From the NCBI GenBank assembly GCA_018818365.1, contig JAHISH010000053.1, positions 1-5,282 of the forward strand: 5,282 bases of DNA, given 5' to 3'. Source of the DNA: Candidatus Omnitrophota bacterium. GTDB taxonomy: Bacteria; Omnitrophota; Gorgyraeia; Gygaellales; Profunditerraquicolaceae. Of the stretch, positions 1 to 4,319 are shown piece by piece (the stretch's first letter is position 1; each line of letters starts with the position of its first letter). Under the pieces are notes generated by a model, which saw nothing but the letters and a program-made list of their open reading frames with translations, ran no database searches and was not told the DNA's origin. The position numbers and the translations under genes are program-made.

Positions 1-1217
1 CAAAGGGAAAATAGTACTAAATACACCCCCGCGACATATAATCCGGAAAACTTTCCCAATAATCCGAATATCATCGCCTGAAGCGGCACACAGGGAACCC
101 CGATGGAAATAAGGGTGGCCGCGATAAACCGTTCGCGCTTTGATTCAAGTATCCTTGTTGCCATGATCCCGGGGACATTACACCCAAACCCCAACAGTAC
201 CGGAATAATGGCAAACCCGTGAAGCCCTATGCGATGCAAGAGATTATCCAAAAGCATCGCCAGGCGCGGCAGAAAGCCTATGTCCTCTAAGAGTCCCAAG
301 ACAAGGTAGAAGGCGATAATATAGGGTAAGACCATCGAGAGTTCGATGTAAGGAGCGGTAGTCAAGACTCCCATTGATTGTTTAAAATCGATTCTCCCCT
401 CAATGAGTTCCCCGATTAAAAGATGGTGCAAGAAATTGTTTCCTTGCATTTGCGCGCTCATCTTCTCAAGAACAGGCTGGTAGACGTTAAAAAAGAGGGG
501 ATCGCAGATATGGGCAATAAGCCACTCTCCTATCCCGCGTACGATTTTAAAAGAAACGAATATAACCCCGATGGCTATAAGCATCCCGGAGAATGGTTGT
601 ACCGATGCGTCCTCAAGTATCTCGCGTAACGTATGGTGGCGATGCGTCAAACTCTGTGCCGATTCGATAATATGCCCTATCTGTTGCCAGCGTGTTTCAT
701 GAGAGAATCTTTCTCTTGCGATTTTCTTTGCATCCTTAAATCTTTCCACGAGGAATTTAATACCGACGCCTGTCACCGCACACGTAGAGACAACCGGGAC
801 CTCTAAAAGTTTTTCCAGTCTGGCGACATCGATCGTGATCCCTCGATGCGCAGTTTCATCGCACATATTCAAACACACCACCACCTGGAATCCTTCTTCG
901 ATAAGCTGAAGCGTCAGATAGAGATTACGCTCAAGATTCGTAGAATCGATAATATTGACCACGAGGGTTCGGTCCGGAGGATATCCCCGTAACAACGAAA
1001 CCGCGACTTCTTCGGCTTTGGTGCTGGCCTCTAACGCATAGATGCCCGGCAAGTCGATTACCTCGATCTTCTCTCCTTGGAAATCAAGGTAGCCGCGCGT
1101 AAACTCAACCGTAGTCCCGGGATAGTTGGAAGAGACAACCCGCACCCCCGTTAATCGGGAGAAGACCACGCTTTTACCCACATTGGGGTTTCCTACCAAT
1201 ACCACTTTCTCGATCAT
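1..1217 (-). CDS. feoB: Ferrous iron transport protein B (GTPase and permease), C-terminus cut off by window start
   Basis: FeoB is the inner-membrane Fe(II) importer: an N-terminal G-protein domain joined to a permease. 405 residues are visible from ATG at 1217; the E. coli protein is about 770, so roughly the C-terminal third or more is missing. G1 is GNPNVGKS (9-16), the G2 region is YPGTTVE (32-38), G3 is DLPG (55-58), G4 is NMCD (117-120), and a degenerate G5 is STCAVTGVG (144-152). The FeoB signature NLERNLYLTLQL is at 94-105. The first membrane segment starts near residue 209. Permease motifs LLEDIGFLPR (309-318) and GFGCNVPG (343-350) are clear, and a gate cysteine (C376) lies in GVPCVPLQAMIF. 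Two oddities: the helical stretch between G domain and membrane is only about 50-60 residues, against more than 100 in E. coli, and the usual gate motif of the CSARLPVY type is replaced. The start overlaps the feoA stop (ATGA), and GAGGG at 1225-1221 is a plausible ribosome site. The frame is intact throughout the visible part. Confidence 0.95.
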   Translation of the reverse strand, partial: MIEKVVLVGNPNVGKSVVFSRLTGVRVVSSNYPGTTVEFTRGYLDFQGEKIEVIDLPGIYALEASTKAEEVAVSLLRGYPPDRTLVVNIIDSTNLERNLYLTLQLIEEGFQVVVCLNMCDETAHRGITIDVARLEKLLEVPVVSTCAVTGVGIKFLVERFKDAKKIARERFSHETRWQQIGHIIESAQSLTHRHHTLREILEDASVQPFSGMLIAIGVIFVSFKIVRGIGEWLIAHICDPLFFNVYQPVLEKMSAQMQGNNFLHHLLIGELIEGRIDFKQSMGVLTTAPYIELSMVLPYIIAFYLVLGLLEDIGFLPRLAMLLDNLLHRIGLHGFAIIPVLLGFGCNVPGIMATRILESKRERFIAATLISIGVPCVPLQAMIFGLLGKFSGLYVAGVYLVLFSL

Positions 1218-1447
1218 TCGCCCTCGATGAAAATCTTTGCAGCCATTCCGTGCCCAAGCGCCCATATCGTCCTTCCTACTTTTATGACGACAGGCCCTCG
1301 CAAGCCAAAATGGCTCAACTTCTTAATCTCTCTTCCTGTAAATATACCCATGCTCATAAATTTTTCTTGCAGCCGGTGCCCGGCAGCAAGCTCAACGATC
1401 TTTCCTTTGTGATTCGCCTTAAGCTGCAACAATGAAACCTTTTTCAT
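1214..1447 (-). CDS. feoA: Ferrous iron transport protein A (small SH3-like partner of FeoB)
   Basis: FeoA is a small cytoplasmic protein with an SH3-like beta barrel that works with FeoB in Fe(II) uptake. This one has 77 residues, normal for the family. It shows the family pattern: LLQLKANHKGKI at 6-17, then a L-EKFMSMGIFTGREI segment (the L..MGi..G..i motif, 26-41), then RGPVVIKVGRTIWALGHGMA around 50-69, matching the conserved P..v.v.g..iAL....A..I ending. An SD-like AGAGGA lies at 1459-1454, 6 nt before the ATG, which supports this start. Its TGA (1216-1214) overlaps the feoB ATG (1217-1215), so the two are very probably translationally coupled. The ZIP gene ends 32 nt upstream with no terminator between. 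The position directly in front of feoB makes the identification secure. Confidence 0.95.
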   Translation of the reverse strand: MKKVSLLQLKANHKGKIVELAAGHRLQEKFMSMGIFTGREIKKLSHFGLRGPVVIKVGRTIWALGHGMAAKIFIEGE

Positions 1448-1479
1448 ATCCGATCCTCTTTCTTCAAAAGACAGATATA

Positions 1480-2220
1480 CTACTCAGGAAGGAACTGTTT
1501 GGTGAGCACCATCAACACCAGCCCCGTAAGAAACGCCGCAAACGCCGCTCCCACGCGCCGGGGATCTGGTTCTTTATGAATCTCGGGGATAAGGTCTGAC
1601 ATCGCGATATAAAGGAATCCGCCGGCCGTCATCGGAAGGATGAATTGCACAAATCCGCTATTTACCTCAGCGATAAAATAACCTGCCACCGCGCCCCCCA
1701 TCGCCATAAGCGCGGAAAGAAAATTGCAGAGTAAGGCCTTCTTTTTACTGAAACCTCCGTAAAGGAGCACTCCAAAATCACCGAGTTCCTGGGGGATTTC
1801 GTGGAGGATAATTGCCAACGTCGTGGCAACGCCCAGCTTCGAAGAAATAACAAAACTTGCGGCGATCACCATTCCATCAATAAAATTATGGAGCCCATCA
1901 CCGGCTAAATTCAGATACGTAAAGGCGTGCACATCGCATACGCCGTTATGGCAATGCCGCCAATGAAAGTATCGCTCCAAAAGGAAAAAAGCGATCATTC
2001 CGGCAATCACGCCATAAGAAACGTTGAGACTCGGCGTTCTCGCAAACGCTTCAGGAAGAAGATGAAAAAATACGCTGCCGATAAGGGCTCCCGCAGAAAA
2101 TCCGACCAAGACAAAAAGGATCCCTTTAAGAAGCTTCTCTTTAATAAGCAAGGTCACTATCCCGATAAGCGAGATAACACTCACCAGGGAAGTGGCGAGA
2201 ATAATGCGCAGAAGCGTCAT
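1480..2220 (-). CDS. ZIP-family divalent metal transporter (LIV-1/GufA-like)
   Basis: An inner-membrane metal-ion transporter, most likely importing Zn(II) or another divalent cation such as Fe(II) or Mn(II) into the cytoplasm. At 246 residues it is a normal size for a bacterial ZIP. About eight hydrophobic segments are visible, roughly at 4-26, 31-52, 66-82, 104-126, 130-154, 161-184, 190-212 and 222-243. HLLPEA follows TM2 (53-58). The TM4 metal motif is GDGLHNFIDG (107-116; H111, N112, D115) and the TM5 motif is HEIPQELGDFG (140-150; H140, E141, E145), so the binuclear metal site looks complete. The TM3-TM4 loop (86-98) carries H86, H89, C90, H91, C95 and H98, a likely cytoplasmic metal-sensing or binding loop. 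GGTGA at 2229-2225 is a short-spaced SD for the ATG at 2220. It lies 15 nt after the tiny basic ORF and 32 nt before feoA, which suggests a shared metal-uptake operon. Substrate cannot be read from the sequence. Confidence 0.93.
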   Translation of the reverse strand: MTLLRIILATSLVSVISLIGIVTLLIKEKLLKGILFVLVGFSAGALIGSVFFHLLPEAFARTPSLNVSYGVIAGMIAFFLLERYFHWRHCHNGVCDVHAFTYLNLAGDGLHNFIDGMVIAASFVISSKLGVATTLAIILHEIPQELGDFGVLLYGGFSKKKALLCNFLSALMAMGGAVAGYFIAEVNSGFVQFILPMTAGGFLYIAMSDLIPEIHKEPDPRRVGAAFAAFLTGLVLMVLTKQFLPE

Positions 2221-2235
2221 CGTCTCACCGTACGC

Positions 2236-2316
2236 CTAGCCTAAGTTAGGCTTTCTTCCTTTGTTGGCGCGCTTAGAACGCCAGTTTAATTTTCCTCTGC
2301 GTTTACGTTTTCCCAT
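2236..2316 (-). CDS. Small basic 26-residue protein, resembling ribosomal protein bTHX in size and composition
   Basis: An ATG at 2316 opens a 26-codon frame ending in TAG at 2238-2236. The product begins MGKRKRRGKLNW and ends NKGRKPNLG. Twelve of 26 residues are Lys or Arg, none is acidic, and there is a single Trp (W12). It fits exactly between the lipoprotein stop (6 nt gap) and the ZIP start (15 nt gap), filling an otherwise unexplained interval. The MGK start, RRGK(I/L) element, following W-R, and Gly-Arg/Lys-Pro near the end recall the short 30S subunit protein bTHX (about 26 residues in Thermus). The bTHX link is inference from remembered family features, and the spacing between these elements differs. 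An rRNA-binding or nucleic-acid-binding role is the natural guess. No SD is visible; translation may depend on reinitiation after the upstream stop, which is in the same frame (TAA TTA CCT ATG). It could instead be a leader peptide for the ZIP gene. Confidence 0.6.
   Translation of the reverse strand: MGKRKRRGKLNWRSKRANKGRKPNLG
2238..2252. repeat. 15-bp perfect dyad AGCCTAA-G-TTAGGCT upstream of the ZIP gene
   Basis: Two 7-bp arms (2238-2244, 2246-2252) are exact inverted repeats around one central base, ending 18 nt before the ZIP start codon. The loop is too small for a good RNA hairpin, so a protein-binding site is more natural. The TTAGGCTA core matches part of the DtxR/IdeR iron-box consensus as I recall it (TTAGGTTAGGCTAACCTAA, about 12 of 19 positions). 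It overlaps the last codons of the tiny basic ORF, and no promoter is seen right beside it, so the operator reading is tentative. Confidence 0.35.
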
Positions 2317-2322
2317 AGGTAA

Positions 2323-3060
2323 TTAGTATTTGTAATATTGTCCGGAGACAGCCTGTGAGACATAGCGTAGGGTCTCGATCACACAGATACGTATGGCCTT
2401 CTCCATCGGCGTATTGCGGTAGGCAGCCAACGCACCCGTTAATCTCCAATCCCCTAATCCTGCGGCCGATACGTTTACCGTACCATCGGTGGCCTGGCCT
2501 TGTATCTTTGTCGAGGCAATCACTTCCGAGGTGCCGACATCGAAGATTCGAATATCAAGGCTCATATGTGATTTGTTTACCGCAGCTGCTAATAATCCCC
2601 CCAACATTCCGCTTCCCACTCCTCCGCCTCCTCCTATCCCGCTGCTTCCCCCGGAAGCCTTTGGTTCGAATTCAGTCACCGCACCCGTAATAATCAAATC
2701 TGCGGCAGCAATCTCTTGTTTTTCAAGAGATGCCGTAGTATCTTCTATTACAGGGGTTGCGGCACGCGCCTGTGCAGCTAACGCGTTCGGTTCCACCACT
2801 ACAAACCTTCCACTATTGGTCAACACATTAATCAGTATCTCGCGCAGTCCGCTTCCAATCTCCCTAGTGGCTTTGGCTGCTTTTACTTCAAAATCAGCGA
2901 TAGCCAGGCGTGCCCTGGATCCCAAATAGGGCTGCAAAGGTACGGCCTCGTGCGCCTGTTCCTGAAGGGGAGGCGGCTGCATAATCGTCTGTACCGTCGC
3001 ACACCCCATAACGCTTCCCATATATAGAATAGAGAGAAAAAAGATGATATTTTTCTTCAT
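2323..3060 (-). CDS. CsgG-family lipoprotein (PF03783-like), no curli partners nearby
   Basis: A 245-residue predicted outer-membrane lipoprotein of the CsgG/HfaB family. A lysine-rich start and hydrophobic stretch (5-18) lead to a lipobox VMGC with the acylated cysteine at C20; Ala follows it, so no inner-membrane retention signal is seen. A proline/glutamine linker (28-44) precedes the folded domain. Family-like segments are RLAIADFEV (51-59), GSGLREILINVLTNSGRFVVVE (from 69), ADLIITGAVTEFEPKASGG (120-138), LDIRIFDVGTSEVIAS (168-183), and a C-terminal YRNTPMEKAIRICVIETL helix (214-231). In E. coli, CsgG forms the curli secretion pore, but csgA, csgE and csgF are absent here. The stretch where the first pore hairpin is expected is replaced by a Gly-rich run (137-155), so true pore formation is uncertain. 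The ATG lies about 10 nt from the predicted transcription start and no SD is visible. Many CsgG relatives are envelope lipoproteins of unknown job; that is the cautious reading. Confidence 0.85.
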   Translation of the reverse strand: MKKNIIFFLSILYMGSVMGCATVQTIMQPPPLQEQAHEAVPLQPYLGSRARLAIADFEVKAAKATREIGSGLREILINVLTNSGRFVVVEPNALAAQARAATPVIEDTTASLEKQEIAAADLIITGAVTEFEPKASGGSSGIGGGGGVGSGMLGGLLAAAVNKSHMSLDIRIFDVGTSEVIASTKIQGQATDGTVNVSAAGLGDWRLTGALAAYRNTPMEKAIRICVIETLRYVSQAVSGQYYKY

Positions 3061-3068
3061 ATGATATC

Positions 3069-3106
3069 TTGACAGTTACTATATTACCAAAGATTTTAGG
3101 TGTCAA
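3069..3106 (-). promoter_or_regulatory. Sigma70-type promoter for the CsgG-like / ZIP / feoAB unit
   Basis: On the minus strand TTGACA (3106-3101) is followed by a 17-nt spacer and TATAGT (3083-3078), i.e. 6/6 and 5/6 matches to consensus with optimal spacing. The start point would be near 3070, giving a leader of only about 10 nt before the lipoprotein ATG, with no SD in it. The -35 hexamer contains the TGA stop of the HAD gene (3105-3103). An inverted copy of the hexamer (TGTCAA, 3074-3069) lies just downstream of the -10; its meaning is unclear. This is the only strong promoter seen upstream of the metal-uptake genes. Confidence 0.75.
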
Positions 3107-3744
3107 CACAAAAAGCGCGGAAGCTCACTAATACGAGGAATAATCGCAAAGGGGCGTTCTTTCTTTAATTCCGTTTTGCTACTTGACCCGGTAGTCACGA
3201 CTATGGTCTTCACCCCCGCCCTTCTTCCTGCTTGCGCGTCAATAGCCATGTCCCCCACATAGAAGGTAAAAGAAGAGGGAACATGGTAGCGTTTCATAAT
3301 CCGTGTAAGTATCTCAGGATGGGGCTTCCCCATTCTTAATTTATCCGCGCAGAGTACATAATCAAAATACTTCTCAAGCCCCAAATGCCGGATAATGACC
3401 CAGGAGAACCGCGTCGGCCGATTGCTGGCTACACACACAAGATCCCCGTTATCACGAAGTAACCGCAGAAGTCTTCTGACGCCGGGAAAAAGGCGCGTTT
3501 TCGACCGTAACGCGCGCGCATGATGTTTTCGATAAATAACCAGCGCCTTCTCCACCTCTTGCGTCTTCAAAAAAGGAGCTAAAAGATTCTTGTCTCCCCA
3601 CCCTACCGCGCGGCGGATTACCGAAGCCTGCTGCGCAGCATACCCTAAGACCTTCATGCAATAGTTAAAACTATCGATGATCGCAGGATACGCGTCAACG
3701 ATAGTTCCATCAAGGTCAAAGATAACAAGTCTTCTATGCGCCAT
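3103..3744 (-). CDS. HAD-family hydrolase (phosphoglycolate phosphatase / PpaX-like, subfamily IA)
   Basis: A 213-residue cytoplasmic phosphatase of the haloacid dehalogenase superfamily. Motif I is FDLDGT with nucleophile D10 and acid D12; motif II is the serine of VASNRP (S107); motif III is K140 in GKPHPE; motif IV is GDMAID with D165 and D169. The helical cap is inserted after motif I (about 16-82), typical of subfamily IA, and FPGVRRLLRLL (86-96) leads into the core. Length and motifs suit phosphoglycolate phosphatase or pyrophosphatase PpaX types, but substrate cannot be assigned because the cap decides it. The start is fixed by motif I near residue 10 and by the lack of an upstream in-frame ATG/GTG/TTG. 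Oddly, there is no SD: a 10-bp hairpin ends 7 nt before the ATG. Its TGA stop lies inside the -35 element of the next promoter. It is likely a housekeeping repair or salvage enzyme, not an obvious partner of the metal genes. Confidence 0.9.
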   Translation of the reverse strand: MAHRRLVIFDLDGTIVDAYPAIIDSFNYCMKVLGYAAQQASVIRRAVGWGDKNLLAPFLKTQEVEKALVIYRKHHARALRSKTRLFPGVRRLLRLLRDNGDLVCVASNRPTRFSWVIIRHLGLEKYFDYVLCADKLRMGKPHPEILTRIMKRYHVPSSFTFYVGDMAIDAQAGRRAGVKTIVVTTGSSSKTELKKERPFAIIPRISELPRFLC

Positions 3745-3775
3745 AGAAAGAAAGGCAGGAATTGCTTCCTGCCTT
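3745..3775 (-). terminator. Intrinsic-terminator-like hairpin after the exported-protein gene, just before the HAD start
   Basis: Read on the minus strand, a perfect 10-bp stem AAGGCAGGAA / TTCCTGCCTT (3775-3766 and 3761-3752) closes on a GCAA loop, a GNRA tetraloop, and is followed by the pyrimidine-rich tail TCTTTCT. The stop of the exported-protein gene is 28 nt upstream. The tail is interrupted by C residues, so termination may be partial. The hairpin ends 7 nt before the HAD ATG and sequesters the only purine-rich (AGGAAG) stretch near it, so it might equally control HAD translation. On the plus strand the stem has no T-tract. Confidence 0.6.
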
Positions 3776-3803
3776 ACGTCGAACGTAGGTATGAAAGACT
3801 TCT

Positions 3804-4265
3804 TTAGTTTGCGGAGGGATCTTCGGCAGAAACATCACTATCCGAGGAAGACATTGCATCAGTCGCTTCCGTCTCTTCCATAGGCTGTGTATCTTCCGGC
3901 CTCTCTATGCTTATATTCTTCGCAAGGTTTTTGCCCCCTAATGCTACTACATAATCAACGCTTAAGGTATCATTAAGCTTGATTTCCGAAAAAGACTTTG
4001 CATTCTCAAAGGTAGTCTTTTCGTCGACATAGAGGGTTATTTCCCTCTCCTGGTCTGTTTCATAATCGAGATATTTTACTTTTACCGTCCGCGCAGCCTC
4101 ATCGACGCCGGTTACCTCACCCCACAACCATTGCATATCTGATTCCATCTCTGTCTCGGTCACAAGAAGTTCCGCTTCCGCTTTTTGACAAAACGCTGCG
4201 TTTGCGAATCCTATTACAAAAAAAGTTACCACTGCGACGACTAGCACCAGACGATTCTTCACCAT
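3804..4265 (-). CDS. Exported beta-rich protein with acidic C-terminal tail (DUF5666/OB-like), function unknown
   Basis: A 153-residue protein with a Sec signal peptide: Lys/Arg at 3-5, hydrophobic core 6-20, and a probable cut after ANA (21-23). The start at 4265 is chosen because a full-strength SD, AAGGAGGT (4278-4271), lies 5 nt upstream; the frame stays open further upstream but that stretch antisense-overlaps no signal and runs into the neighbouring gene. The mature core (about 46-120) alternates short strands: WGEVTGVDEAARTVKVKYL, then REITLYVDEKTTFENAK, then IKLNDTLSVDYVVALGGKN, then AKNISIE. This pattern (effect of a 'G.V..vD...t..V', 'v.vd..T', 'l..gD.v.V.y') is typical of small OB-like or DUF5666-type periplasmic domains. 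Residues 121-153 are rich in Asp, Glu and Ser and probably disordered; such a tail could bind cations, but that is inference. C26 near the new N-terminus is the only cysteine. It has its own promoter and a hairpin after it, so it is probably monocistronic or nearly so. Confidence 0.8.
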   Translation of the reverse strand: MVKNRLVLVVAVVTFFVIGFANAAFCQKAEAELLVTETEMESDMQWLWGEVTGVDEAARTVKVKYLDYETDQEREITLYVDEKTTFENAKSFSEIKLNDTLSVDYVVALGGKNLAKNISIERPEDTQPMEETEATDAMSSSDSDVSAEDPSAN

Positions 4266-4270
4266 CCGAC

Positions 4271-4278
4271 ACCTCCTT
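4271..4278 (-). promoter_or_regulatory. Consensus Shine-Dalgarno site deciding the start of the exported protein
   Basis: AAGGAGGT on the minus strand is fully complementary to the 16S rRNA 3' end and sits 5 nt before the ATG at 4265. It rules out the longer 198-residue reading that begins at 4400 and overlaps the neighbouring permease gene. Confidence 0.85.
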
Positions 4279-4290
4279 AAATTTTTTAAC

Positions 4291-4319
4291 ACTCTACCAT
4301 ACATTATTCCCGTTGTCAA
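4291..4319 (-). promoter_or_regulatory. Sigma70-type promoter for the exported-protein gene
   Basis: TTGACA (4319-4314), 17-nt spacer, then TAGAGT (4296-4291), a 6/6 and 4/6 match. The predicted start point near 4284 gives a leader of about 19 nt that contains the consensus SD. The -35 hexamer embeds the TGA stop of the upstream permease gene (4318-4316), the same arrangement seen at the promoter at 3106-3078. Confidence 0.65.

Noticed and set aside
423..629. Plus-strand ORF of 68 codons
   Set aside because: It lies antisense to the well-supported feoB frame, has no SD or recognisable domain, and its residues reflect the feoB codons read in reverse.
1448..1479. Separate promoter for feoA in the 32-nt gap
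   Set aside because: A TATATC-like -10 is present but no credible -35 at 16-18 nt spacing, so co-transcription with ZIP is simpler.
1927..2244. Plus-strand ORF of 105 codons with a Lys/Arg-rich product
   Set aside because: Antisense to the ZIP gene, whose motifs are intact; the basic composition comes from reverse reading of hydrophobic codons.
2238..2252. The 15-bp dyad as a transcription terminator
   Set aside because: One-base loop and no T-tract on the minus strand; the operon continues into ZIP with a 15-nt gap.
2489..2929. Plus-strand ORF of 146 codons with proline runs
   Set aside because: Antisense to the CsgG-family gene; the proline runs are the complement of the Gly-rich stretch.
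2323..3060. Calling the lipoprotein gene csgG and inferring curli
   Set aside because: No csgA/B/E/F nearby and the pore-hairpin region is altered; only family membership is supported.
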